Origin: Mesorhizobium sp.
Lineage (GTDB): Bacteria > Pseudomonadota > Alphaproteobacteria > Rhizobiales > Rhizobiaceae
Assembly (NCBI GenBank): GCA_004020875.1
Contig: SAPZ01000007.1
Span: forward strand, 1 to 64,000
Reading direction: 5' to 3'
Length of the DNA: 64,000 nt
The notes beneath the pieces are model-generated. The model was not told where the DNA came from and searched no databases. It worked only from the letters and a program-made list of their open reading frames with translations. A program made the translations under genes and the position numbers. Every line of letters begins with the position of its first letter. Position 1 is the stretch's first letter. Below are positions 16,585 through 25,064 of this stretch, piece after piece.

Positions 16585-18411
16585 TTGGCCAACGCAAACA
16601 CGGCTTCGGCCTATAATTTTGTCGACCACAAATTCGATGTGGTGATCGTCGGCGCCGGCGGCGCCGGCCTGCGCGCCACGCTCGGCATGGCCGAGCAGGG
16701 GCTGCGCACCGCCTGCATCACAAAGGTGTTCCCGACCCGCTCGCACACGGTTGCCGCGCAAGGCGGCATCGCCGCCTCGCTCGCCAATATGGGCCCTGAC
16801 AACTGGCAGTGGCACCTCTTCGACACCGTCAAGGGCTCGGACTGGCTGGGCGACATCGACGCGCAGGAATATATGGTGCGCGAGGCGCCCGCGGCGGTCT
16901 ACGAGCTCGAGCATTACGGCGTGCCGTTCTCTCGCACCGAAGAGGGCAAGATCTACCAGCGGCCCTTCGGCGGCATGATGATGAATTTCGGCGAAGGCCC
17001 GCCGGTGCAGCGTACCTGCGCGGCTGCCGACCGCACCGGCCATGCCATGCTGCACACGCTCTACGGCCAGTCGCTGAAGAACAATGCGCAGTTCTTCATC
17101 GAATATTTCGCGCTCGACCTGATCACGGAACCGGACGGCACCTGCACCGGCGTGGTGGCCTGGAACCTCGATGACGGCACCATCCACCGCTTCTCGGCCA
17201 AGATGGTGGTGCTGGCGACCGGCGGCTATGGCCGCGCCTATTTCTCCGCCACTTCGGCGCATACCTGCACCGGAGATGGCGGCGGCATGGCGGCAAGAGC
17301 GGGGCTCGCGTTGCAGGACATGGAGTTCGTGCAGTTCCACCCGACCGGGATCTACGGCGCCGGCTGCCTGATCACCGAAGGTGCGCGGGGCGAAGGCGGC
17401 TATCTCGTCAATTCCGAGGGTGAGCGCTTCATGGAACGCTATGCGCCGTCCGCCAAGGACCTCGCCTCGCGCGACGTGGTCTCGCGCTGCATGACGATGG
17501 AGATCCGAGAAGGCCGCGGCGTAGGGCCGAAAAAGGATCACATCTTCCTGCATCTCGACCATCTCGATCCGGCGGTGCTGCACGAGCGGCTGCCCGGTAT
17601 TTCCGAATCGGCAAAGATCTTCGCCGGCGTCGACCTCACCAAGGAGCCGATCCCGGTGCTGCCGACCGTCCACTATAATATGGGCGGAGTGCCGACCAAT
17701 TATTGGGGCGAAGTGCTCAGCCCGACGCCTGAGAACCCGGATCGCGTGTTGCCCGGTCTGATGGCGGTGGGCGAGGCCGCCTGCGCGTCCGTGCACGGCG
17801 CCAACCGGCTGGGCTCCAACTCGCTGATTGATCTTGTCGTCTTCGGCCGTGCCGCGGCCATCCGCGCCGGCGAGGTGATCGACCGCAATTCGCCTATCCC
17901 TTCGCCCAACGCGGCCTCGGTCGTAAAGATCATGGACCGCTTCGACAGGCTGCGCCACGCCAACGGCTCGACGCCGACGGCGGTGCTGAGGGAGAAGATG
18001 CAGCGGGCGATGCAGGAAGACGCCGCCGTGTTCCGCACGCAGGATTCGCTCGACAAAGGCTGCAAACGCGTTTCCGAGATCTGGGGCGAACTCAAGGACA
18101 TCAAGGTCACCGACCGCTCGATGATCTGGAATTCCGACCTCGTCGAGACGCTGGAGCTGGAAAACCTGATGGCCAACGCGATCACCACGGTCTATGGCGC
18201 CGCGGCGCGCAAGGAGAGCCGCGGCGCGCATGCGCGGGAGGATTTCTCGGCCCGCGACGACGCCAACTGGCGCAAGCACACGCTGGCCCATGTCAGCGAG
18301 GACGGCAAGGTGACACTCACCTACCGGCCGGTGCATACCGAGACGCTGCTGGCGGAAAAGGACGGCGGCATCAACCCGGCCAAGATCGCGCCGAAGGCCA
18401 GGGTGTATTGA
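16585..18411 (+). CDS. sdhA: Succinate dehydrogenase flavoprotein subunit
   Basis: A 608-residue flavoprotein that oxidises succinate to fumarate in the TCA cycle and complex II. It has the dinucleotide-binding GAGGAGLRA (residues 23-31), His54 in [10 protein letters not shown], which carries covalent FAD, and the catalytic HPTGIYGAG and [16 protein letters not shown] segments. The start is TTG 16585, set by GGAGG (16572-16576) 8 bases before it; the family's MANAN-type start fits. An earlier in-frame ATG at 16549 lies inside sdhD and is unlikely. Confidence 0.97.
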   Translation: MANANTASAYNFVDHKFDVVIVGAGGAGLRATLGMAEQGLRTACITKVFPTRSHTVAAQGGIAASLANMGPDNWQWHLFDTVKGSDWLGDIDAQEYMVREAPAAVYELEHYGVPFSRTEEGKIYQRPFGGMMMNFGEGPPVQRTCAAADRTGHAMLHTLYGQSLKNNAQFFIEYFALDLITEPDGTCTGVVAWNLDDGTIHRFSAKMVVLATGGYGRAYFSATSAHTCTGDGGGMAARAGLALQDMEFVQFHPTGIYGAGCLITEGARGEGGYLVNSEGERFMERYAPSAKDLASRDVVSRCMTMEIREGRGVGPKKDHIFLHLDHLDPAVLHERLPGISESAKIFAGVDLTKEPIPVLPTVHYNMGGVPTNYWGEVLSPTPENPDRVLPGLMAVGEAACASVHGANRLGSNSLIDLVVFGRAAAIRAGEVIDRNSPIPSPNAASVVKIMDRFDRLRHANGSTPTAVLREKMQRAMQEDAAVFRTQDSLDKGCKRVSEIWGELKDIKVTDRSMIWNSDLVETLELENLMANAITTVYGAAARKESRGAHAREDFSARDDANWRKHTLAHVSEDGKVTLTYRPVHTETLLAEKDGGINPAKIAPKARVY

Positions 18412-18413
18412 CC

Positions 18414-18848
18414 ATGGCATCGGCTGCAGCGGGATATTCCGGCACGCCCCTTCCTGCCAAGCTCGGCCTGGAGGACGGCATGGTTGTCGCCTTCATCGCG
18501 CTGCCGCCGGAGCTCGACGATCTGGCGGAAGCGGTGTCCTTTGCCACGGTCGATCGGCTGCCGAAATGGTCGGCGATCTCGGGCAGCCGCAAATACGACG
18601 CCGTGCATGCGTTCGCCCGGCAGCGGGCGGAGATCGAGGATGGCCTTTCCGGCATCGAGACGGCGATCAAGCGCGACGGCATGGTCTGGGTCTCCTGGCC
18701 GAAAAAGGCCTCGAAAGTGACGACCGACGTCACCGAGGATGTGATCCGGTCGGAGGCGCTGAACGGCGACCTGGTCGACGTCAAGGTCGCCGCCGTCAAC
18801 GAAATCTGGTCCGGGCTGAAGCTCGTCATCCGAAAGGACCGCAGGTAA
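18414..18848 (+). CDS. DUF3052 family protein within the sdh operon
   Basis: A 144-residue soluble protein of the DUF3052 family. It has a [17 protein letters not shown] start and the conserved C-terminal half [18 protein letters not shown] ... [17 protein letters not shown]. The family's function is unknown. Its ATG lies two bases after the sdhA stop and its stop overlaps the sdhB start by one base (TAATG), so it is locked into the operon between the two catalytic subunits. That placement suggests a role in, or co-regulation with, complex II, but this is inference only. Confidence 0.85.
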   Translation: MASAAAGYSGTPLPAKLGLEDGMVVAFIALPPELDDLAEAVSFATVDRLPKWSAISGSRKYDAVHAFARQRAEIEDGLSGIETAIKRDGMVWVSWPKKASKVTTDVTEDVIRSEALNGDLVDVKVAAVNEIWSGLKLVIRKDRR

Positions 18849-19627
18849 TGGTCGAACTCACGCTTCCCAAGAATTCCAAAGTCCAGCAGGGCAAGACCTG
18901 GCCGAAGCCGGAGGGCGCCACCAACCTGCGCGAATACCGCATCTACCGCTGGTCGCCGGACGACGGCGGAAACCCGCGCATGGACACCTATTTCGTCGAC
19001 ATGGACGATTGCGGGCCAATGGTGCTGGACGCGCTTTTGTGGATCAAGAACAAGATCGACCCGACGCTGACGCTGCGCCGCTCCTGCCGCGAAGGCATTT
19101 GCGGCTCCTGCGCCATGAACATCGACGGTTCGAACACGCTCGCCTGCACCAAGGGCGCCGAGGACATTTCCGGCGCGGTGAAGGTCTACCCGCTGCCGCA
19201 TATGCCGGTGATCAAGGACCTTGTGCCCGACCTCACCAATTTCTACGCCCAGCACGCTTCGATCGAGCCGTGGCTGAAGACGGTCTCGCCGACGCCGGCC
19301 AAGGAATGGCTGCAGAGCCACGAGGATCGCGAGAAGCTCGATGGGCTCTACGAGTGCATCCTGTGCGCCTGCTGCTCGACGTCCTGCCCGAGTTACTGGT
19401 GGAACGGCGACCGCTATCTCGGCCCGGCGACGCTGCTGCAGGCCTATCGCTGGCTGATCGACAGCCGCGACGAGGCCAAGGGCGAACGGCTCGACAATCT
19501 GGAAGACCCGTTCCGGCTGTACCGCTGCCACACCATCATGAACTGCGCGCAGACCTGCCCGAAGGGGCTCAATCCGGCGAAGGCGATCGCTGAGATCAAG
19601 AAGATGATGGTGGAGCGAAGGGTTTAG
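18848..19627 (+). CDS. sdhB: Succinate dehydrogenase iron-sulfur subunit
   Basis: A 259-residue protein that passes electrons from SdhA flavin to quinone. The cluster ligands are visible: Cys80/85/88/100 for [2Fe-2S] ([13 protein letters not shown]), and Cys170/173/176, Cys180, Cys227, Cys233 and Cys237 for the [4Fe-4S] and [3Fe-4S] clusters. The start overlaps the DUF3052 stop. It is the last gene of the operon; no clear terminator follows, only paired family A repeats. Confidence 0.97.
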   Translation: MVELTLPKNSKVQQGKTWPKPEGATNLREYRIYRWSPDDGGNPRMDTYFVDMDDCGPMVLDALLWIKNKIDPTLTLRRSCREGICGSCAMNIDGSNTLACTKGAEDISGAVKVYPLPHMPVIKDLVPDLTNFYAQHASIEPWLKTVSPTPAKEWLQSHEDREKLDGLYECILCACCSTSCPSYWWNGDRYLGPATLLQAYRWLIDSRDEAKGERLDNLEDPFRLYRCHTIMNCAQTCPKGLNPAKAIAEIKKMMVERRV

Positions 19628-19670
19628 TACTAGCGGTGATCGCTTCCGAATTGCAAAAGTAGCGGTCCGT

Positions 19671-19722
19671 CACACCCCCCTCTGTCCTGCGGGCCATCTC
19701 CCCCGCAAGGAGGGAGATTGGC
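19671..19722 (+). repeat. Palindromic repeat, family A copy 2
   Basis: It starts CACACCCCCCTCTGTCCTGC, as at 7591, and ends in the CCCCCGCAAGGAGGG hairpin. It faces an inverted copy at 19781-19830, so the whole gap after sdhB can fold back on itself. Confidence 0.7.
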
Positions 19723-19780
19723 TTGTCATTCCGGCTTTCGCTAATCTTCAGCGTTGCAATAATGGGCGAGGGGCGCTGCA

Positions 19781-19830
19781 ACTGCTGATCTCGCCCTTGC
19801 GGGGGATGGCCGGCAGGCCAGAGGGGGGTG
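19781..19830 (-). repeat. Palindromic repeat, family A copy 3 (inverted)
   Basis: Its minus-strand sequence matches the copies at 7591 and 19671 (ACCCCCCTCTGGCCTGCCGG, then a CCCCCGCAAGGG hairpin). It ends 33 bases before the YceH start. Confidence 0.7.
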
Positions 19831-19863
19831 CTGTCCCTCCAGCCTCAAAGGATAGGCAACTCA

Positions 19864-20490
19864 ATGACCGATCTCCCCATCCTCTCACCGGTGGAAGCCC
19901 GTGTCCTCGGCTCGCTGATCGAGAAGAAGGAGCTGACGCCGGACGTCTATCCGCTGACGCTGAACGGCGCGCACGCAGCCGCCAACCAGAAGACGGCGCG
20001 CGAGCCTGTCATGGTGCTGGAGCTGACCGAGATCCGGCGGGCGCTGAGCACGCTGGAGCAGAAAGGGCTGGTGCGCCAGGCCTTCGCTTCGCGCGTCGAG
20101 CGCTACGAGCATCTGATGGCGCAGCGCTTTTCGCTGACCACGCCGCAGATCGCGGTGATCGGGCTTTTGCTGCTGCGCGGCGCGCAGACGGCGCATGAAC
20201 TGCTGGCGCGCTCCGAGCGGATGGCGCGTTTCGCCTCGATCGAGGAACTTCGCGACAATCTCGACCTGATGATCGGCCGCCGCCCGCCGCTGATCCAACT
20301 GCTCGAACGGGCGCCGGGCCAGCGCGAGGAGCGGTACGTTCATTTGCTGAGCGGGCCGGTGGAAGCCGCGGCCGTCGCGGCGCCGTGGCAGCCGGCGGCG
20401 GCAGCAGACTCCGACCTTGAGTCGCGCATCAGGGCGCTGGAGGAAGAGGTCGCGGCATTGCGGGCGAAGATCGAAGCGTTGGGCTTGTAG
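19864..20490 (+). CDS. YceH family protein (DUF480)
   Basis: A 208-residue protein of the YceH/DUF480 family, with two winged-helix-like domains. The characteristic LSPVEARVLGSLIEKKELTPDVYPLTLNGA start, the NQKTAREPVM segment and the LLLRGAQTAHELLARSERM segment are all present. A C-terminal coiled-coil-like stretch (residues ~180-208, ESRIRALEEEVAALRAKIEAL) is added. Function is unknown; DNA binding is suggested by fold only. The upstream ATG-like starts lie in repeat DNA, so ATG 19864 is chosen. Confidence 0.85.
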   Translation: MTDLPILSPVEARVLGSLIEKKELTPDVYPLTLNGAHAAANQKTAREPVMVLELTEIRRALSTLEQKGLVRQAFASRVERYEHLMAQRFSLTTPQIAVIGLLLLRGAQTAHELLARSERMARFASIEELRDNLDLMIGRRPPLIQLLERAPGQREERYVHLLSGPVEAAAVAAPWQPAAAADSDLESRIRALEEEVAALRAKIEALGL

Positions 20491-20514
20491 CTCTCACTAG
20501 AAGCGTTGGCGCGA

Positions 20515-20575
20515 GGCCCCCTCTCTGTCCTGCCGGACATCTCCCCCTCGCGGGCCCTCGCGGGGGAGATCAGAT
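20515..20575 (+). repeat. Palindromic repeat, family A copy 4
   Basis: It carries CTCTGTCCTGCCGGACATCT, followed by CTCCCC with an enlarged stem containing CTCGCGGGCCCTCGCGGG. An inverted copy follows at 20668-20714. Confidence 0.7.
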
Positions 20576-20590
20576 GCCACGGCGGGTTTC

Positions 20591-20642
20591 GCCAATCGCC
20601 GACGTTGTTCGCCACGACGTTGTTGGCCAATCGCCGACGTTG
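20591..20642 (+). repeat. Short direct repeat, 17 bp twice
   Basis: GCCAATCGCCGACGTTG occurs at 20591-20607 and again at 20626-20642, a 35-base period, with a related CGACGTTGTT between them. The array lies between two inverted family A copies. Confidence 0.6.
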
Positions 20643-20667
20643 AAAGAGGAGAGCCGGCAATCGAGCT

Positions 20668-20714
20668 GCCAATCTCCCCCTTGAGGGGGAGATGCCCGGC
20701 AGGGCAGAGAGGGG
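20668..20714 (-). repeat. Palindromic repeat, family A copy 5 (inverted)
   Basis: Its minus-strand sequence matches the other family A copies (CCTCTCTGCCCTGCCGGGCA, then CTCCCCCTCAAGGGGGAG). It pairs with the copy at 20515-20575. Confidence 0.7.
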
Positions 20715-20748
20715 CGAAGGAATGCCTGCCGGCGGCTAGAAGGCGCCG

Positions 20749-21174
20749 CTACGCGAGCTTTGCGTCCAGCGACACCTTGATGGCCCCAAGGGCTTTCGAC
20801 ACTGGGCATTCGGCCTTGGCTTTCTCGGCCAGTTCCTTGAACTTCGCCGCGTCGATGCCGGGCACCTTGCCGACCAGGGTGATGGCGCTGCCGGTGATGC
20901 CGGTGCCGGGCACCAGCGTCACCACCGCCTTGGCGTCGAGCTCGGCGGCGGGCGTGCCGTTTTCGGCAAGGAAATGCGACAGCTGCATGGCGTAGCAGCC
21001 GGCATGCGCCGCCGCGATCAGCTCTTCCGGATTGGTACCGGATTTGCCGCTCTCATCCTCGAAGCGCGCCTTGAACGAATAAGGCGTTCCCTTCAGTGTC
21101 CCGCTCTGGGTATCCAGCGTGCCCTTGCCCTCTTTCAGATTGCCTTTCCAGACGGCGTTTGCGGTGCGGTCCAT
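20749..21174 (-). CDS. OsmC family peroxiredoxin
   Basis: A 141-residue OsmC-type thiol peroxidase, distinct from the Ohr at 5.6 kb. The first catalytic Cys lies in AAAHAGCYAMQLS (about residue 60), the context typical of OsmC, and the second in ECPVSKAL (about residue 124). The N-terminal segment (TANAVWKGNLKEGKGTL) and GTNPEELIAAAHA are also characteristic. It should reduce organic hydroperoxides in the cytoplasm. It appears monocistronic. Confidence 0.9.
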   Translation of the reverse strand: MDRTANAVWKGNLKEGKGTLDTQSGTLKGTPYSFKARFEDESGKSGTNPEELIAAAHAGCYAMQLSHFLAENGTPAAELDAKAVVTLVPGTGITGSAITLVGKVPGIDAAKFKELAEKAKAECPVSKALGAIKVSLDAKLA

Positions 21175-21265
21175 GGAGTCCTCCTGGTCTGTCGGGGTTG
21201 CGTCGGCGGCCGCCGGCGTTCTCCTGAACTATAGCGCGGGCGCGGCGGAAGGCCATCCACGGCAT

Positions 21266-21304
21266 GTTGAGATTCGGGTGAGACCGCCTGACCTCAATCT
21301 CGAC
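21266..21304. repeat. Short form of MITE-like repeat, family C copy 2
   Basis: An imperfect palindrome, GTTGAGATTCGGGTGAGA against CCTGACCTCAATCTCGAC, in which both ends of the longer family C element are joined with almost no interior. Confidence 0.6.
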
Positions 21305-21428
21305 GCGCTTTCCCGTCGGGGTGTTGGGTCGGCCGAAAAAATCTCAGAAAATTTGCGCGCAAAAATGTCGACTTCCCATCGGCCCGGCCGTCCTGCGGGC
21401 GGCCACTCGCGGCCGATGGAGATTTGAG

Positions 21429-21653
21429 ATGGACAATCTGTTTGTTGCGATCTGGGGAAAGCCGGAGCGAAATGCCCGGCGAGCGGAGGAGTTCTGGCTG
21501 GATCCGCCGGCGCCCGGTTTCGGTCGACTGGTTGCGGCCATCGCTATTGTCGGAGTGTCGGCATGCCTGCTCGATCACATGGCCACGGCAAGCAAAACTG
21601 ACACCGCTGCCTTTGCCTCTTATAACGCGGCCACCCAAGGGAGCTCGAAATGA
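21429..21653 (+). CDS. Small single-pass membrane protein
   Basis: A 74-residue protein, start MDNLFVAIWGKPERNARR, with one hydrophobic segment near residues 33-48 (GRLVAAIAIVGVSACLL). GGAG seven bases before ATG 21429 supports the start; the upstream open frame runs through repeat DNA. Its stop overlaps the start of the YciI-like gene (ATGA), so the two are coupled. I recognise no family. Confidence 0.6.
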   Translation: MDNLFVAIWGKPERNARRAEEFWLDPPAPGFGRLVAAIAIVGVSACLLDHMATASKTDTAAFASYNAATQGSSK

Positions 21654-22006
21654 AATATGTCCTGCTGGTCTATGGCGAGGAGAAGGACCTTTACGCGCTT
21701 ACCCCGGAACGGGCGGCCAGGCTCGATGCCGACTCGCTTGCCTATGACAGGGAACTCGGCAGGCAAGGCAAGCTGGTCATCGCGCAGGCCCTGCAATCGG
21801 TGAAGACATCGAAATCGCTGAGACGGCGCAAGGGCAAGGCGCTGGTGACCGACGGGCCGTTCGCCGAGACCAAGGAGCAGCTGCTCGGCTTCGTCATGGT
21901 CGAGGCGGCCGACCTTGCCGAGGCGCTGAAGATCGCGGAACGCATTCCGCTGGCCGAGCTCGGCACCGTCGAGGTCAGGGCGATCTACGACATACCGGGG
22001 TCATAG
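21650..22006 (+). CDS. YciI/DGPF-domain protein
   Basis: A 118-residue protein of the YCII-related (DGPF) family: MKYVLLVYG start, and the signature TDGPFAETKEQLLGF at about residues 66-80. Proteins of this type often neighbour ECF sigma-factor genes; none is present here. The biochemical role is unknown. The start overlaps the stop of the preceding small membrane-protein gene by four bases. Confidence 0.85.
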   Translation: MKYVLLVYGEEKDLYALTPERAARLDADSLAYDRELGRQGKLVIAQALQSVKTSKSLRRRKGKALVTDGPFAETKEQLLGFVMVEAADLAEALKIAERIPLAELGTVEVRAIYDIPGS

Positions 22007-22043
22007 GCCCCGGTCCCTTGATGAGATCTGCAACGACCTCATT

Positions 22044-22186
22044 CTGGCACATTGTGATGCCGTCGGGGGCCGTCCACCCCAACACGTACTGCAAGTACGC
22101 TCCGCGCCGGTTCTCGGTACCCGCCCAGTTTGGTCGCTTCGCGCCCTTCTTCGACTCCGACTCGGCCTGACCTGAATTTTCGGCGT
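22044..22186. repeat. MITE-like repeat, family C copy 3 (long form)
   Basis: This copy has a left end with ATTGTGATGCCG, an interior ACGTACTGCAAGTACGCTCC followed by CCGGTTCTCG, and a right end CGGCCTGACCTGAATTTTCG. The same three blocks in the same order make up the copy at 39466-39607. It fills the gap between the YciI-like gene and the end of the hydroxylase gene. Confidence 0.65.
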
Positions 22187-22200
22187 CACTGCAACACAGA

Positions 22201-23478
22201 TCAGATCGCTTCACCCCTGAGTAGCCTCGGCGTGTCGGCGGAGAGGCCTGAGGCCTGGCGGATGAAGAAATCCTTGAGCTTCGGCATGCGCTCGACCAGC
22301 CCCAGGCCGAGATCGCGCACGGCGCGCAGCGGACCGATGTCGTTGGAGAACAGCCGGTTCAAGACGTCGGTGGTGACGCCCATCTGCAGCGTGTCGAAGC
22401 GGCGCCATTGCTGGTAGCGCTCGAGCACGTCGAGCGCGCCGATGTCCTGGCCGAGACGGTCAGCCTCGACGATAACTTCGGCGAGCGCGGCGACATCCTT
22501 GAAGCCGAGATTGAGGCCCTGGCCGGCGATCGGGTGGATGCCATGGGCGGCGTCCCCGGCGAGGGCGATGCGCGGCGCGACGAAGGCGCGGGCGAGCGTC
22601 AAGCCAAGCGGCCAGGCGCGCGGCTTGTCGACGACCCTTATTTCGCCGAGCTTCAGGCCGAAGCGCTGCTCCAGATCGTGCTCGAAGACAAACTCGTCGC
22701 CCTCGACCAGCGCCTTGGCGTCTTGCGTGCGCTCCACCCAGACGATCGACGAGCGGTTGGTTCCATCCTTGCCCGGCTTCAGCGGCAGTGTCGCGAACGG
22801 GCCGGCGGGGAGGAAATGTTCCTCGGCGCGTCCGTTGTGCGGGCGCTCATGCGCCACCGTGCAGACGATGCCGGACTGGCCGTATTCCCATTTGACGGTC
22901 TTGATGCCGGCCATGTCGCGCAGCCTGGAGTTGACGCCGTCGGCGGCAATCAGCAGCCGCGCCTTCAGCGTCGCGCCGTCGGCCAGGTGCACGGTGATGC
23001 CGGCGCCGTTGACGTCGAAGGCGCTGACCGCGACGCCTTCGATGATATCGATGCCGAGCTTTTCGGCGCGGCGGCGCAGCGCGCCGTTCAAGTCACGGTT
23101 GGCTACCATGTGGGCGAAAGGCTCGCCCGGCGCCACCTCGCCGTCGAAGGTCAGGAACACCGGGCGCACCGGGTCGGCGGCGCGCGAGTCGGTGATGATC
23201 ATTTCGGTGATCGCCTGCGCTTCCGGCGCGATCTCATCCCAGACACCGAGCTGTTCCAGCATGCGGCCGGCGGCCGCGGCGATGGCCGAGGCGCGGCCAT
23301 CCCGCTGCCAGACGCCTGCAGGGGCGGCCTCGACGACGGCGATGGCGAGGCCCGGCTGCGCCTGCTTCAGCGACACGGCCGCGGTGAGGCCGACATAGGC
23401 CGCGCCGGCGATGAGCACGTCAAGCGGCGCTTCGCGGTTCGCATCGGTTTTTGCTCCATCCGGCTTGCGGTCGACCAT
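22201..23478 (-). CDS. UbiH/UbiF/COQ6-type FAD-dependent hydroxylase
   Basis: A 425-residue flavoprotein monooxygenase of the ubiquinone-hydroxylase family. It has the FAD-binding LIAGAAYVGLTAA (about residues 22-34; the usual GxGxxG is GAAYVG here), a DG motif in LIAADGVNSRLR and the second FAD motif in LAGDAAHGIHPIAGQGLNLGFKD. The last is the family signature. It probably hydroxylates the ubiquinone ring. ATG 23478 is chosen because the Rossmann motif follows at the usual distance and AGAGGA precedes it. Confidence 0.87.
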   Translation of the reverse strand: MVDRKPDGAKTDANREAPLDVLIAGAAYVGLTAAVSLKQAQPGLAIAVVEAAPAGVWQRDGRASAIAAAAGRMLEQLGVWDEIAPEAQAITEMIITDSRAADPVRPVFLTFDGEVAPGEPFAHMVANRDLNGALRRRAEKLGIDIIEGVAVSAFDVNGAGITVHLADGATLKARLLIAADGVNSRLRDMAGIKTVKWEYGQSGIVCTVAHERPHNGRAEEHFLPAGPFATLPLKPGKDGTNRSSIVWVERTQDAKALVEGDEFVFEHDLEQRFGLKLGEIRVVDKPRAWPLGLTLARAFVAPRIALAGDAAHGIHPIAGQGLNLGFKDVAALAEVIVEADRLGQDIGALDVLERYQQWRRFDTLQMGVTTDVLNRLFSNDIGPLRAVRDLGLGLVERMPKLKDFFIRQASGLSADTPRLLRGEAI

Positions 23479-23581
23479 GGCATCATCCTCTCGCGGCTTC
23501 GTCGGGCCGCCGCTTGCGGCCTTGACTGGCCGCACATCCTGTCCGAAACCGGCCATGGCGCATCCTTGAAGGATTTCAGAC

Positions 23582-24445
23582 ATGACGGCGGCCATGGACG
23601 AGCTTCTCGACATTCTCGACCTCGAGCAGCTCGAACACAATCTGTATCGTGGTCGCAGCCCAAAGGTCGACTGGCAGCGCGTCTTCGGCGGCCAGACCAT
23701 CGCCCAGGCGCTGGTCGCCGCGCAGCGCACCGTGGAACCGGAGCGCCATGTGCATTCGCTGCACGGCTATTTCATGCGACCCGGCGACACCAAGCTGCCG
23801 ATCGTCTACGAGGTCGACCGCATCCGGGACGGCGGCTCCTTCACCACGCGCCGCGTCGTGGCGATCCAGCATGGCCAGGCGATCTTCTCGCTAGAGGCCT
23901 CGTTCCAGCAGGACGAGATTGGCCTTGAGCACCAGATGCCGATGCCGCGCGACGTGCCGGCGCCCGACACGCTGCTGTCTCAGCGCGAGCTGCTCGGCAA
24001 ATTCGGCGAAGCGGTGCCGGAAGGCATCAGTCGTTACTGGGATCGCGACCGGCCGATCGAAATGAAGCCGGTGATGCTGAAGCACTACACGAGCCGCGAG
24101 AAGCTGGAGCCGCAGCAGAACATCTGGATCCGCACCACCGGCCCGGTGCCCGAAAACCGTGCGATACAGGCGGCTGTCCTCGCCTATCTCTCCGACATGA
24201 CGCTGCTCGACACCTCGACGTTCGCGCATGGCCGCGCCATCTTCGATCGCGACATCCAGGCTGCCAGCCTCGACCATGCCATGTGGTTCCACCGCAGCCA
24301 CTCGCTGGACGACTGGATCCTCTACAATCAGGACAGCCCGTCGACGCAAGGGTCGCGCGGCTTCACCCGCGGTTTGCTGTTCGCGCGGGACGGAACGCTG
24401 ATCGCTTCGGTCGCCCAGGAGGGCCTGATCCGACTCAAGCGCTGA
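23582..24445 (+). CDS. tesB: Acyl-CoA thioesterase II
   Basis: A 287-residue double-hotdog thioesterase that hydrolyses medium- and long-chain acyl-CoA. Markers are RVFGGQTIAQALVAA near residue 33, SLHGYFMRPGD near 59, and the C-terminal hotdog AYLSDMTLLD (catalytic Asp region) followed by SLDHAMWFHR and the DSP/GSRGFTRGL segment. AAGGA before ATG 23582 supports the start. It is divergent from the hydroxylase gene, with a 103-base gap. Confidence 0.93.
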   Translation: MTAAMDELLDILDLEQLEHNLYRGRSPKVDWQRVFGGQTIAQALVAAQRTVEPERHVHSLHGYFMRPGDTKLPIVYEVDRIRDGGSFTTRRVVAIQHGQAIFSLEASFQQDEIGLEHQMPMPRDVPAPDTLLSQRELLGKFGEAVPEGISRYWDRDRPIEMKPVMLKHYTSREKLEPQQNIWIRTTGPVPENRAIQAAVLAYLSDMTLLDTSTFAHGRAIFDRDIQAASLDHAMWFHRSHSLDDWILYNQDSPSTQGSRGFTRGLLFARDGTLIASVAQEGLIRLKR

Positions 24446-24593
24446 GCCGGCTTCTGGTTGATGCCTGCCAAGTAGGCATTTTTGAAATTTTGCCTATTTT
24501 TTGATCATGCGGCTCGATGCGACCGCGCACAAATGATGTGCGCGGGCCGCTCTGTCCCTTTGTTTACAACAGGTTAACGCCCTGCTTCGGCAA

Positions 24594-24610
24594 TTGGCAC
24601 GGAGCTTGAA
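24594..24610 (+). promoter_or_regulatory. Sigma-54 promoter of glnK-amtB
   Basis: TTGGCACGGAGCTTGAA matches the sigma-54 (RpoN) consensus TTGGCACG-N4-TTGC with one mismatch, GA in place of GC at the -12 element. It lies 85 bases before glnK. Nitrogen-regulated glnK-amtB operons are normally driven by NtrC and sigma-54, which fits. Confidence 0.8.
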
Positions 24611-24688
24611 TCCTGTCGGGCACTCTCCGGCTCTCCTCGGGATCGGTGTAGGTGTGCAAACGCGGGGGACCGCAACAGCAAAGGGTGA

Positions 24689-25033
<345 letters not shown>

Positions 25034-25064
25034 GCGGCGACCATCCATTCCAACGGAGAGTTCA

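Noticed and set aside
16558..18420. A 620-codon open frame on the minus strand opposite sdhA
   Set aside because: It mirrors sdhA almost exactly, has a composition typical of antisense frames in GC-rich genes (His, Arg, Asp and Val rich) and shows no family motif. The same holds for long antisense frames opposite leuC (9339-11048), amtB (25062-26558), ftsK (28570-29850), zwf (plus strand, 53832-55559) and the sugar ATPase gene (59543-61648).
19628..20748. Repeats around yceH as a CRISPR array
   Set aside because: Copies are few, face in opposite directions and are not evenly spaced with unique spacers; no cas genes are present.
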